Shown: positions 8,721-16,931, counted from the stretch's first letter. The stretch: DNA of 28,538 bases from Eshraghiella sp964441705 (GCA_964441705.1 CAYTWF010000041.1:1-28538); one strand, 5' to 3'. A program made the numbers and translations. Notes: generated by a model from the letters alone, not told the origin.

Positions 8721-9503
8721 ATGAAGAGAAAAATAATTCTTGTTGTATCACTGGTTGTATTAGTATCACTTTTGGCAGTAACTGCCTGCAAGAAGAAGTC
8801 AACGTCGACTCCTTCAGGTGATGCGGATACCTCAGAACAGATGACAACACCGGAATCCAACAATGTAACAACACAGGAGACTACCACAGAGGAGCCCACA
8901 ACAGAGGCACCGACAACACAGGCACCTACAGAAGCACCGACAACAGCATATGTAGGAGCATACACACTTCTTAACAATGAGCCCCTTAACCCAACCAGGT
9001 CAGGCTATGCCGAACTGGATACACTGGTTGACAAGGTACTTGCCCAGGTAGTGACACCGGATATGAACGGATATCAGAAGGCATGGGCATGCTATTTATA
9101 TATTGTAGATAATATTACATACAGCAGAGGCTTTGCTGACAATACAGGAGCATATTCCACATCAGACCCGGCAACGACACCGGTGGAGGTACTGTGGGCT
9201 ACAGACCTGTTCAATTCTGGACTTGGTGCATGCTATAACTATTCATCAGCATATGTGTATCTGATGAGAGCAATTGGATTTGATGCACACCTTGTGTCTG
9301 GCAGTGTTCCTAAATATGGCGGAGGAACAACCCCGCATTGCTGGATGTACGTTAATCTTGGCGGACAGAAATACACCTTTGATCCCGACCTTGACATGAA
9401 CTATCATGCAAGAGGAGAGAATGAGACCAAGGATATGTGGTTCTGCAGAACAATTGACTCTGTATCATATTTTTATCAGGCAGAGACATATCATACCAAT
9501 TAG
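8721..9503 (+). CDS. Lipoprotein with transglutaminase-like domain
   Basis: A 260-residue cell-surface protein. The signal peptide ends at a lipobox-like VTAC with Cys23. Residues about 30-75 form a Thr/Glu/Pro-rich linker with repeats such as TTEAPTTQAPTEAPTT, likely a spacer through the wall. The C-terminal domain has a transglutaminase-like triad: Cys171 in GACYNYSSAYVYLMRAIG, His206 in TPHCWMYVNLGG and Asp221 in YTFDPDLD. Such domains act as proteases, peptide cross-linkers or binding modules, so the reaction is open. A good GCAGGAG site precedes the ATG. It sits 20 bases before proS and 32 after another lipoprotein. Confidence 0.9.
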   Translation: MKRKIILVVSLVVLVSLLAVTACKKKSTSTPSGDADTSEQMTTPESNNVTTQETTTEEPTTEAPTTQAPTEAPTTAYVGAYTLLNNEPLNPTRSGYAELDTLVDKVLAQVVTPDMNGYQKAWACYLYIVDNITYSRGFADNTGAYSTSDPATTPVEVLWATDLFNSGLGACYNYSSAYVYLMRAIGFDAHLVSGSVPKYGGGTTPHCWMYVNLGGQKYTFDPDLDMNYHARGENETKDMWFCRTIDSVSYFYQAETYHTN

Positions 9504-9523
9504 TATCAGAGAGGATAACAACA

Positions 9524-10963
9524 ATGGCAAACGATAAGAAATTAGTTGAAGCGATTACATCTATGGATGTAGATTTCGCACAGTGGTATACAGATGTAGT
9601 TAAGAAAGCAGAGCTTATGGGATACTCAAGCGTTAAGGGCTGTATGATATTTAAGCCGGCAGGCTATGCAATCTGGGAGAATATCCAGCATGAGCTTGAC
9701 AGAAGATTTAAGGAAACAGGTGTAGAGAACGTGTATATGCCAATGTTTATTCCTGAAAGTCTTCTTGAGAGAGAGAAAGACCATGTTGAGGGCTTTGCGC
9801 CAGAGGTTGCATGGGTAACTCAGGGTGGACTTAATCCACTTCAGGAGAAGCTTTGTGTAAGACCAACCTCAGAGACACTTTTCTGTGATTTTTACAAGGA
9901 TGAGATTCAGTCCTACAGAGACCTTCCAAAGGTATATAATCAGTGGTGTTCTGTAGTTAGATGGGAGAAGGAGACAAGACCTTTCCTTCGTTCAAGGGAA
10001 TTTTTGTGGCAGGAGGGACACACCGCTCACGCAACACAGGAAGAGGCTGAGGAGAGAACACAACAGATGCTTAATCTTTATGCAGATTTCTGTGAAGAGG
10101 TTCTTGCAATGCCTGTAATCAGAGGACGTAAGACTGATAAGGAGAAATTCGCGGGAGCAGAGGCAACCTACACAATTGAAGCATTAATGCATGATGGTAA
10201 GGCACTTCAGTCAGGTACAAGCCATAACTTTGGAGATGGCTTTGCCAAGGCATTTGGAATTCAGTATACAGATAAGGACAACAAGCTTAAGTATGTACAT
10301 CAGACCTCATGGGGAATGACAACAAGACTTATTGGAGCAATTATCATGGTTCATGGTGATGATTCAGGACTTGTGCTTCCTCCAAGAATTGCACCTGTAC
10401 AGGCAGATATTATTCCTATTATGCAGAATAAGGAAGGTGTTCTTGATAAAGCTAATGAGGTTAAGACTGCACTTGCTGCAGCTGGTATCAGAGTTAAGCT
10501 TGATGACAGCGATAAGAATCCGGGATGGAAATTCTCAGAGCAGGAAATGCGTGGAATACCTGTAAGAATTGAGATGGGACCAAGAGATATTGAAGCAGGA
10601 CAGGCAATTATTGTTAGAAGAGATACAAGAGAGAAAATCACTGTTGCCATTGCAGAGCTTGCAGATAAGGTTAGAGAGATTCTTGATACAATGCAGACTG
10701 AGATGCTTGAAAGAGCAAGAAAACACAGAGATGCTCATACCTACAGCGCTCATAATTACGAAGAATTCAAGGATATTGTTGCTAATAAGCCTGGCTTTGT
10801 AAAGGGCATGTGGTGCGGAGACCAGGCCTGTGAGGATAAGATTAAGGAAGAGACAACAGCAACCAGCCGTTGTATGCCATTTAATCAGGAACACATAAGC
10901 GATGTATGTGTATGCTGTGGTAAACCAGCACAGAAATTAGTATACTGGGGAAAAGCTTATTAG
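9524..10963 (+). CDS. proS: Prolyl-tRNA synthetase, short eukaryote/archaeal-like type
   Basis: Charges tRNA-Pro. At 479 residues it is the compact type without the inserted editing domain seen in long bacterial ProRS. Class II features are ENVYMPMFIPESLL (motif 1 region), VRPTSETLFC, motif 2 in RWEKETRPFLRSREFLWQEG (residues 146-165), and TSWGMTTRLIGAIIMVHGDD (motif 3 region). An anticodon-binding domain follows, then the C-terminal zinc-type domain with cysteines at 431, 436, 450 and 462-465, ending in the typical ...YWGKAY. GAGAGGA precedes the ATG. The gene has no recognisable T-box and lies 20 bases after a lipoprotein gene. A tandem repeat array begins 6 bases past its stop. Confidence 0.97.
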   Translation: MANDKKLVEAITSMDVDFAQWYTDVVKKAELMGYSSVKGCMIFKPAGYAIWENIQHELDRRFKETGVENVYMPMFIPESLLEREKDHVEGFAPEVAWVTQGGLNPLQEKLCVRPTSETLFCDFYKDEIQSYRDLPKVYNQWCSVVRWEKETRPFLRSREFLWQEGHTAHATQEEAEERTQQMLNLYADFCEEVLAMPVIRGRKTDKEKFAGAEATYTIEALMHDGKALQSGTSHNFGDGFAKAFGIQYTDKDNKLKYVHQTSWGMTTRLIGAIIMVHGDDSGLVLPPRIAPVQADIIPIMQNKEGVLDKANEVKTALAAAGIRVKLDDSDKNPGWKFSEQEMRGIPVRIEMGPRDIEAGQAIIVRRDTREKITVAIAELADKVREILDTMQTEMLERARKHRDAHTYSAHNYEEFKDIVANKPGFVKGMWCGDQACEDKIKEETTATSRCMPFNQEHISDVCVCCGKPAQKLVYWGKAY

Positions 10964-10969
10964 TACTGA

Positions 10970-11118
10970 TATGAGGAGGGGCCCAGCCAAAGGCTGGGAA
11001 GAGTCCTGATATCTTACCCGTATGAGGAGGGGCCCAGCCAAAGGCTGGGAAGAGTCCTGATATCTTACCCGTATGAGGAGGGGCCCAGCCAAAGGCTGGG
11101 AAGAGTCCTGATATCTTA
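10970..11118. repeat. Three tandem copies of a 51-bp unit between proS and cca
   Basis: Units at 10970-11020, 11021-11071 and 11072-11118 (the last short by four bases) are identical where they overlap. Each contains a perfect 7-bp hairpin, CCCAGCC-AAA-GGCTGGG, and the purine run GAGGAGGGG. Across each unit junction TCCTGATAT can pair with GTATGAGGA, giving a second, imperfect hairpin. Each unit also encodes a 12-codon frame, MRRGPAKGWEES, ending in TGA, with no ribosome site before it. The unit length is a multiple of three and the array is in frame with proS after TAG and TGA stops. There is no spacer between units, so it is not a CRISPR array. Confidence 0.95.
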
Positions 11119-11137
11119 GTGGAAGAAAAGGAGCAGA

Positions 11138-12361
11138 ATGATTATTAACCTGCCAAATGATGTTAACAACATTATTCACACCTTAACTGAAAATGGATAT
11201 GAAGCTTATGCTGTCGGCGGATGCGTCCGCGACAGCATTATTCGTCGTGTGCCGGGTGACTGGGACATTACAACCTCTGCCCGTCCACAGGACGTTAAAG
11301 CATTGTTTAGACGCACAATAGATACAGGAATTGAGCATGGAACAGTAACCATAATGTTTGGCAGTAATGGCTACGAGGTAACTACCTACAGAATTGATGG
11401 CGAATATGAAGACAGCAGACACCCAAAGTCCGTAGAATTCACGGCTTCTCTTGAGGAGGACCTGAAGAGGAGAGATTTTACCATTAACGCCATGGCATAT
11501 AATGATGAACGTGGATTAGTCGACCTGTACGGAGGTCAGCAGGATATTGAAAACAGAATAATAAGGTGCGTTGGAGATGCGTGTGAAAGATTTAACGAGG
11601 ACGCACTTAGAATGCTGCGGGCGGTAAGATTTTCTGCACAGCTTGGATATGACATAGCTGAGGATACCTGCAGCGCAATCAAAAGGCTGGCACCGGACAT
11701 TGCCAGAATAAGCAAGGAACGAATTCATACTGAGCTTAATAAGATGCTGCTCTCAGACCATCCGGATTATATTGACAAGGCCTGTCAGCTTGGAATTACC
11801 GGAATAGTCTTTCCCGTATATGATGAGGCAGATAACAGGCGGCAGCTTTTAGCCTTTCTTAAAAATGTAAAATGCAGTATAGCCTTTAGATATGCAGCGC
11901 TTATGTGCGATAGAGGTAAAGCTCGTACAGCCGCCATGCTTCGGGAGCTTAAGCTTGACAATGCCACAATTAAGCTTGCATCAGCACTGGTGGAGAATCA
12001 TGGAATTGAGCTGACTGATAACCCTGTAAAACTGCGTCATATGGCAAGCGATATGACACCTGCATTGTTAGATGATGTGCTTGATTACGAACAGGCATGG
12101 TATACTACCATTAATGATACTAATTCGCTGCAGCAGCTTAATCGGGAAAAAGAAGCACTAAGAGCTATCAAGGAACGCGGCGATTGTCTTGGAATGAAGG
12201 AGCTGGCACTCAAGGGCAGTGACCTTATTGCACTTGGAATTAAGCCTGGCAAGGACATGGGAGCGATTCTTAACCTGCTTCTTAACATGGTTTTGGATGA
12301 GCCACAGCTTAATACGGCCCAGCAGCTTGCCCAGATAGTAAAAGAACAATCAAATATATAA
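11138..12361 (+). CDS. cca: CCA-adding tRNA nucleotidyltransferase
   Basis: Adds or repairs the CCA end of tRNAs. The 407-residue protein is a class II CCA enzyme: YAVGGCVRDSIIRR, then the catalytic carboxylates Asp41 and Asp43 in GDWDITTSARP, the EVTTYRIDGEY strand, RRDFTINAMAYN, and the nucleotide-selection helix region EDALRMLRAVRFSAQLGYDI. The rest is an alpha-helical body and tail. There is no HD phosphohydrolase motif. The start is ATG 11138 with AAAGGAG just upstream and directly after the 51-bp repeats. No terminator with a stem and U tract is seen immediately past the stop; a structured region begins 9 bases later. Confidence 0.95.
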   Translation: MIINLPNDVNNIIHTLTENGYEAYAVGGCVRDSIIRRVPGDWDITTSARPQDVKALFRRTIDTGIEHGTVTIMFGSNGYEVTTYRIDGEYEDSRHPKSVEFTASLEEDLKRRDFTINAMAYNDERGLVDLYGGQQDIENRIIRCVGDACERFNEDALRMLRAVRFSAQLGYDIAEDTCSAIKRLAPDIARISKERIHTELNKMLLSDHPDYIDKACQLGITGIVFPVYDEADNRRQLLAFLKNVKCSIAFRYAALMCDRGKARTAAMLRELKLDNATIKLASALVENHGIELTDNPVKLRHMASDMTPALLDDVLDYEQAWYTTINDTNSLQQLNREKEALRAIKERGDCLGMKELALKGSDLIALGIKPGKDMGAILNLLLNMVLDEPQLNTAQQLAQIVKEQSNI

Positions 12362-12369
12362 TTTTTTAG

Positions 12370-12461
12370 TCCCATCCTCATAATTACCGGTTTCGATTCA
12401 TAGAATTAGATAGTTTATAATCGGAATAAGTAATTGCCAAATGGCAGAAACGAGGATGGGA
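12370..12461 (+). promoter_or_regulatory. Structured leader with buried ribosome site before the CotS-like gene
   Basis: A perfect 10-bp outer stem, TCCCATCCTC (12370-12379) with GAGGATGGGA (12452-12461), encloses TTTCGATT (12391-12398) pairing with AATCGGAA (12419-12426), and the near-palindrome TGCCA-AA-TGGCA (12435-12446). The 3' outer arm contains the likely ribosome site of the gene at 12469. A TATAAT (12416-12421), with only a weak -35 (TTCGAT), lies inside, so two RNAs are possible: a read-through RNA with the outer stem and a short RNA without it. Function is inferred only. Confidence 0.5.
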
Positions 12462-12468
12462 TTATTAT

Positions 12469-13419
12469 ATGGCAGATAGAGGATTGGATGTACTGGAAAA
12501 ATACGGGCTGACAGCACTGCAGACTGGCAGGGGGAGGGGTGTTGTAATAGTAACTACGGATAAGGGGCTTGTAATGTTGTCCAGATATCAGGGCAGTGAA
12601 AAATATATTGCACAGATTAATCCGGTGCTGGAGGCTGTTAACGAAAGCGGGCGTCTCTGTACGGATTCATATATAGCCACCACTCAGGGAAGCTACATAG
12701 CCCAGAGTGAGGACCATGACAGCTACGTGGTACGCCGGTGGTATGACTGCCGGGACTGTAATATCAAGTCCTTTGAGGATATTATGTGGGCAGTAAGAAC
12801 TCTTGCTCTTTTTCATAACGAGATGACACATATAGATGGAGTCGCGCCATATACACCACGGTCGGTGGTGGACGAATATGTGAGACGTAACAGTGAGCTG
12901 CGGCGGGTAAAAAAATACCTTGGAACAAGGCACCAGAAGAATGAATTTGAACGACTGGCTGCGGCCAATTGTGATATGTTCTGCTGTGAGGGTCAGGCAG
13001 CCCTTGAGCTGATTGATGGCTACCGTGGCGAGGCAGTAAAGGGAATATGCCACGGAAGCTATAATTATCACAGTATTTTTCTTGCAAAGACGCCGGTAAT
13101 AACAGGTATTGGCAGATTGTATAACAATTATCTGATAACGGACCTGTACCACTTTATGCGTAAGCTTATGGAAAAATATGACTGGGACATAAAGCTGGGC
13201 TACGCAATGATTGCAGAGTATGACAAGGAAAGATGCCTGTCCGCTGATGAGGTGGAGCTTTTAGGCATTCTTTTTGCCTATCCGGAAAAATTCTGGAAAA
13301 TAATTAACAGCTATTATAATTCAAATAAAGCATGGCTGCCCATAAAGAATTACGAGAAGCTGGTAAATGTAATAGCCCAGAATGATAAAAGACTGTCCTT
13401 TATAAAGACTATTCATTAA
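12469..13419 (+). CDS. CotS-like spore coat protein with a degenerate kinase fold
   Basis: A 316-residue protein resembling the CotS/YutH family, spore coat proteins built on the aminoglycoside-phosphotransferase/choline-kinase fold. The layout fits: an N-terminal lobe, a linker with RRWYDCRDCN, and FHNEMTHIDG. The block ICHGSYNYHSIFL (His195) matches the catalytic loop HGDxxxxN. Here the catalytic Asp is Ser197 and the metal-binding Asn is Ser202, and the later metal Asp region reads ITGIGRLYNN. It is therefore probably a non-catalytic pseudokinase. The C-terminal part (TDLYHFMRKLMEKYDWD) is typical of CotS relatives. The ATG follows GAGGATGGGA by 7 bases. A role in coat assembly is inferred from the family and from the sipL-like gene nearby. 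Confidence 0.75.
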   Translation: MADRGLDVLEKYGLTALQTGRGRGVVIVTTDKGLVMLSRYQGSEKYIAQINPVLEAVNESGRLCTDSYIATTQGSYIAQSEDHDSYVVRRWYDCRDCNIKSFEDIMWAVRTLALFHNEMTHIDGVAPYTPRSVVDEYVRRNSELRRVKKYLGTRHQKNEFERLAAANCDMFCCEGQAALELIDGYRGEAVKGICHGSYNYHSIFLAKTPVITGIGRLYNNYLITDLYHFMRKLMEKYDWDIKLGYAMIAEYDKERCLSADEVELLGILFAYPEKFWKIINSYYNSNKAWLPIKNYEKLVNVIAQNDKRLSFIKTIH

Positions 13420-13429
13420 AATCCCTTTA

Positions 13430-13438
13430 TGCTATAAT
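13430..13438 (+). promoter_or_regulatory. Extended -10 promoter for the PEGA lipoprotein
   Basis: TGC-TATAAT (13430-13438), an extended -10 with a perfect hexamer, 36 bases before ATG 13475. No good -35 is visible at the usual distance (TATTCA). Confidence 0.55.
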
Positions 13439-13474
13439 CAGATACATGAATGGGACAGAAATTTGGAGGAACCA

Positions 13475-14752
13475 ATGAAGAGGCAAATATTCAGACCAAT
13501 TGCAATTATCCTGATTATAAGTACTGCGCTGCTTTGCGGCTGCAGCAATACTTCAACTGCACATAGAAAGACATCCGTCGACCAGCCGACGCCAGCACCT
13601 TCCGGCAGTACGGCACTGGCGGTTATTACAATGATAGATACCGTCAGTAAGAACATATCCTTTGACATGGTGGAGACAACAGAAAGCGAGATGTATTCCT
13701 ATAACGGAGGGACGCTGGTGTACAGCCGTTCCAATGTGGCGATGTCTGTGGCGCAGCTTAAGCCGGGAGATATAGTTGACATTACATTTGATGCATCTAA
13801 TTACAGACTTAAGAAAATACAGATATCCGGCGCAGAGGGGGTATGGGAGAATACCAAGGTAACCTCATTTAATATTGATGAATCCACACATTCCTTTAGA
13901 ATAGGGCAGTCACTGTATTCCTATGATGACGATTTGGTAGTCGCTTCCGGAGATAAGCTGATAACAGTAATGGAGCTTAATTCCATGGACCAGCTCATTG
14001 TCCGGGGCTACAATCAGAAGGTTGTATCTGTTGTTGTAAGCAAGGGACACGGTTATGTTACACTGGACGGGGATGGACTTTTTCTCGGTGGGCTGGTTAA
14101 TGTGGGCGGACTGATTGCAAGAAATATTGAGAAGGATATGCTGCTGATTGTGACAGAGGGAACCTACAAGCTTGAGGTTACCAATGGCAAATATTATGCG
14201 GAGAAATTCGTAACGGTTACAAGGGACGAGGAAAGTGTTGTTGACTTTTCTGATGTTGCGGCGGAGATTAACGAGACTGGTAATGTAAAGTTTAATATTA
14301 ACGTTTCTAATGCTGTGCTGTATATTGATGGCGTTGAGACAGATTATGCATCAATTGTTACACTGCCAACAGGTACACATAAGGTAGTAGTGGAAGCTGA
14401 CGGATATAATACATATTCAGAGAATATGAAGGTAAGTGTTACCTATGAGGTTAAGGACATTACACTTACGGCGGAAAGCGAGACTACAACCACAGCGTCT
14501 GAGTCTGAGACCACCTCAGCTGTTACCGGGGAGACCAAGGTAAGCACAACAACAGATGTAACAGTTCAGGGCCCGGCAGGAGGCTCGATATATTTTGATG
14601 GTGTATATAAGGGCATAGCTCCTGTAACCTTTGACCTTGTTACGGGAAGCCACGTTATCTCCGTTCTGTACGATAACAAGATAACAAGCTACTCCGTTAA
14701 TCTTATTGACGGTGCAGACCCTGTAACCTATGATTTTACCCCTAAGGAATAG
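13475..14752 (+). CDS. PEGA-domain lipoprotein
   Basis: A 425-residue exported protein. A lipoprotein signal ends at LCGC with Cys23, followed by a short Thr/Ser/Pro linker. Residues about 40-190 are beta-rich and unassigned. Then come PEGA-like beta units: one around GGLVNVGGLIARNIEK...EGTYKLEVTNGKYY, one with AVLYIDGVETDY and LPTGTHKVVVEADGY, and one at the end with GSIYFDGVYKGIAPV and LVTGSHVISV. A Thr/Ser/Glu-rich linker (about residues 334-355) separates the last two. PEGA units are common in surface proteins and probably bind wall or protein partners. Start: ATG 13475 with GGAGGA four bases before it, rather than TTG 13463, which overlaps that site. Confidence 0.85.
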   Translation: MKRQIFRPIAIILIISTALLCGCSNTSTAHRKTSVDQPTPAPSGSTALAVITMIDTVSKNISFDMVETTESEMYSYNGGTLVYSRSNVAMSVAQLKPGDIVDITFDASNYRLKKIQISGAEGVWENTKVTSFNIDESTHSFRIGQSLYSYDDDLVVASGDKLITVMELNSMDQLIVRGYNQKVVSVVVSKGHGYVTLDGDGLFLGGLVNVGGLIARNIEKDMLLIVTEGTYKLEVTNGKYYAEKFVTVTRDEESVVDFSDVAAEINETGNVKFNINVSNAVLYIDGVETDYASIVTLPTGTHKVVVEADGYNTYSENMKVSVTYEVKDITLTAESETTTTASESETTSAVTGETKVSTTTDVTVQGPAGGSIYFDGVYKGIAPVTFDLVTGSHVISVLYDNKITSYSVNLIDGADPVTYDFTPKE

Positions 14753-14779
14753 CACATTATAATACGAATACAATTAAGG

Positions 14780-14819
14780 TATGCCGGTATATTTTGAATA
14801 TGCCGGCATATATTTTGTT
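14780..14819 (+). terminator. Terminator-like hairpin after the PEGA lipoprotein
   Basis: TATGCCGGTATA (14780-14791) pairs with TATGCCGGCATA (14799-14810), 12 bp with one wobble, followed by TATTTTGTT. The T tract is weak. A TATAAT at 14758-14763 with a TTTACC-like -35 lies just upstream, so the hairpin could instead be the start of the next gene's leader. Confidence 0.6.
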
Positions 14820-14842
14820 AAGCATATTTTTTGAGAGAAGCT

Positions 14843-15250
14843 ATGAAAAAGAAGAGCATATTGGTGCTGATGATAGCATTGGGCATGCTGCTGTGTGGAT
14901 GCACGGTAAAAAAAGGAGGCGGCAGCGATAAGCAGGCTGTAGACTTTACAGTTATGGAGAAGGAGGGGATACCTCAGGAGCTTGCGACAATGATTGCTGA
15001 TAAGCAGACAGAGGCATTTACTTTGTCTTATAGTATGGAAGATTATACATATCTTGCCATGGGGTATGGACAGCAGGCAACCGGAGGCTACAGTATACGG
15101 GTGGATGAGGTGTACGAGACGGATATGACTGTGGGTATGCATACAACACTTATTGGACCATCAGCAGGAGAGGCAGTTAACAAAATGGCTTCCTACCCCT
15201 ATATAGTGGTAAAAATAGAGCATACGGATAAGAATGTTGTTTTTGAGTAG
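14843..15250 (+). CDS. Small lipoprotein with PrcB_C-like domain
   Basis: A 135-residue exported protein. The signal peptide ends at LLCGC, with Cys20 as the lipid site. The C-terminal half, GYGQQATGGYSIRVDEV followed by YPYIVVKIEHTDKNVVF, matches the pattern of the PrcB_C domain (protease complex subunit PrcB, C-terminal), a beta-rich domain common in small clostridial lipoproteins; the biochemical role is unknown. The start is ATG 14843, preceded by GAGAAG; TTG 14831 is less likely because it would put charged residues before a good signal peptide. It is followed 59 bases later by the SipL-like gene. Confidence 0.75.
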   Translation: MKKKSILVLMIALGMLLCGCTVKKGGGSDKQAVDFTVMEKEGIPQELATMIADKQTEAFTLSYSMEDYTYLAMGYGQQATGGYSIRVDEVYETDMTVGMHTTLIGPSAGEAVNKMASYPYIVVKIEHTDKNVVFE

Positions 15251-15252
15251 TT

Positions 15253-15279
15253 ATAATATGAGCAGGCGGCTCATATTAT
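15253..15279. promoter_or_regulatory. Perfect 11-bp hairpin before the SipL-like gene
   Basis: ATAATATGAGC (15253-15263) pairs perfectly with GCTCATATTAT (15269-15279) around AGGCG. No T tract follows. The same bases contain ATAAT and, 14 bases later, CATATTAT (15272-15279), a loose match to a sporulation sigma-E promoter, which would fit the downstream gene. Terminator, promoter or operator cannot be separated by sequence alone. Confidence 0.45.
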
Positions 15280-15309
15280 GTAATAGACGTGATAAAGACA
15301 GGAGTTTAT

Positions 15310-16866
15310 ATGGAGCTTAACAAAAAATTAATACATATGAACCATATGATAGATAAGGAGACAGTTACCTTTACTATTGATGATGATTTTAATGTGCCAG
15401 ACATTAAGCCTGATATAGTGCGTAAAATTAAAGAAAAGGGCTGCGTTATTGTTGAAAAAATAAGACCTGTTGAGGGCAGGGCAGGTATTGGCGGACACCT
15501 GCATTACAAGCTGCTCTATTCCACGGGCAGCAGCTGTGCCTGCATGGAGGGGGATATTCCTTTTGAGGAGACCGTGGGCATGAACGGGACTACCACGCAG
15601 GACATAATAAGATGTCAGGCAAAGCTTGAGGATATAACCATAAGTGTTATCAACTCAAGAAAAATAAGTGTTAAGGCAGTTGTGGGATTATATGTAACAG
15701 CCCAGAGTCTGTATGACAGGGAGGCTGTAAGCCAGGTTCAGATGGACAGAGTACAGCTGCTCAAGGGTAAAATTAACGTAATGCAGCTGGTGACCTCTAA
15801 AAAGGATATTTTCAGAATACGGGAGTCCTGCAACCTTCCCTCTGACAGACCCAATGCAGGGGATATTATCTGGTATGAGGCAGAGCTTCAGAATATGGAT
15901 ATAAGACCATGTGCCGATTCTCTTGAAATCAAGGGTGAGCTGTGGATATTCTGCATATATACGGGAGAAACAGATACGGAAGGGCTCAATTATTATGATG
16001 ACATCATTCCTTTTTCAGGCAAAATTGATGTAAGCGGCTGCTCTGAGGAGATGTATCCTGATGTTGGAATGGTTATTTCCCAGAAAAGCTTTATTGTAAG
16101 GCCGGATGCTAATGGGGAAATGCGTATTCTTGACTGCGAGATAATTCTTGACCTGGATATTAACGGCTACGCAGAGGAGGAGACTGAAATAATCAAGGAT
16201 ATCTACTCTCCGGCGTATGACCTTAAATGTAACAGGGAAAATATGGTGTACGATTCTCTTGTAATTAAGAACAGTGCAAAATGCAGACTTCAGGAGCGTT
16301 ATCATCTTCCAGCAGCACCATCAGGGATTTTGCAGATAATGTGTGGCAGCGGAACCATTAATATGGATGAAACGGTTATTGATGAGAATGGAATAAGACT
16401 TGAGGGTTCTGTAACAGCAGATATTCTGTATCTTAAGCCGGATGATGATGACAAGATTGGTTATGTGCGGTATGAGCTGCCCTACAGTGAAATGATTGAC
16501 AATCCGGGACTGGACAGCAAATGCAGCGTAAGCTGTAAACCAGGAACCCTTCAGATGACAACAGTGCTTACCGGAGGCAGTGAAATTGATATTAAATGTA
16601 ATGTGGGATTTGATGTAATAGTCACAAGGGAAAATAACGATGATATCATAGAAGATATTGTGGCCGGGGAGCCGGATTACGAATATATGAAAAATCTTCC
16701 GGGAATAACCGGATACATATCAAGACCGGGAGACACTCTGTGGGACATTGCCAAAAAACACTGCACTACAATTCAGGACATTATGAGCAGCAATAATCTT
16801 GCATCAGAGGAAATACAGGAGGGAACAAGACTTCTGATAATTAAGGGAAGTATGGTTAATAATTAA
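15310..16866 (+). CDS. sipL: SipL-like spore assembly protein (DUF3794 plus LysM)
   Basis: A 518-residue soluble protein. Repeated DUF3794 (SPOCS) modules fill most of the chain; the first is marked by the acidic N-terminus FTIDDDFNVPDIKPDIVRKI, and similar units recur around residues 160-290 and 310-440. A LysM domain closes the protein (about 468-514: YISRPGDTLWDIAKKH... and LASEEIQEGTRLLII). This is the layout of SipL, which in Clostridioides difficile anchors the coat base protein SpoIVA on the forespore. The gene is separate from the nearby CotS-like gene. The start is ATG 15310, five bases after AGGAG; the GTG at 15289 has no suitable site. Confidence 0.88.
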   Translation: MELNKKLIHMNHMIDKETVTFTIDDDFNVPDIKPDIVRKIKEKGCVIVEKIRPVEGRAGIGGHLHYKLLYSTGSSCACMEGDIPFEETVGMNGTTTQDIIRCQAKLEDITISVINSRKISVKAVVGLYVTAQSLYDREAVSQVQMDRVQLLKGKINVMQLVTSKKDIFRIRESCNLPSDRPNAGDIIWYEAELQNMDIRPCADSLEIKGELWIFCIYTGETDTEGLNYYDDIIPFSGKIDVSGCSEEMYPDVGMVISQKSFIVRPDANGEMRILDCEIILDLDINGYAEEETEIIKDIYSPAYDLKCNRENMVYDSLVIKNSAKCRLQERYHLPAAPSGILQIMCGSGTINMDETVIDENGIRLEGSVTADILYLKPDDDDKIGYVRYELPYSEMIDNPGLDSKCSVSCKPGTLQMTTVLTGGSEIDIKCNVGFDVIVTRENNDDIIEDIVAGEPDYEYMKNLPGITGYISRPGDTLWDIAKKHCTTIQDIMSSNNLASEEIQEGTRLLIIKGSMVNN

Positions 16867-16871
16867 TTAAT

Positions 16872-16905
16872 ATACCCACGGCAGCAGTATGCAGGCCGTG
16901 GGTAT
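16872..16905. terminator. Hairpin between convergent sipL-like and 16932 genes
   Basis: A perfect 11-bp stem, ATACCCACGGC (16872-16882) with GCCGTGGGTAT (16895-16905), lies between converging genes. The T-rich flank is weak on both strands, so it may serve as a shared, bidirectional terminator. Confidence 0.65.
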
Positions 16906-16931
16906 TCTATAAGGAGAGAACTATGGTATGC

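Noticed and set aside
10970..11118. Possible CRISPR array
   Set aside because: The units are contiguous and identical with no unique spacers, and no cas genes are nearby.
10937..11179. Minus-strand ORF with repeated RYQDSSQPLAGPLLI units
   Set aside because: It only reads the 51-bp repeats in a frame that stays open because the unit is a multiple of three. It has no ribosome site and no non-repeat core.
12667..13152. 161-residue minus-strand ORF
   Set aside because: It is a shadow of the CotS-like gene, with no supporting signals.
14758..14763. TATAAT as a promoter for the PrcB_C lipoprotein
   Set aside because: The -35 is weak and the start would run straight into the 14780 hairpin; kept only as a remark under that terminator.
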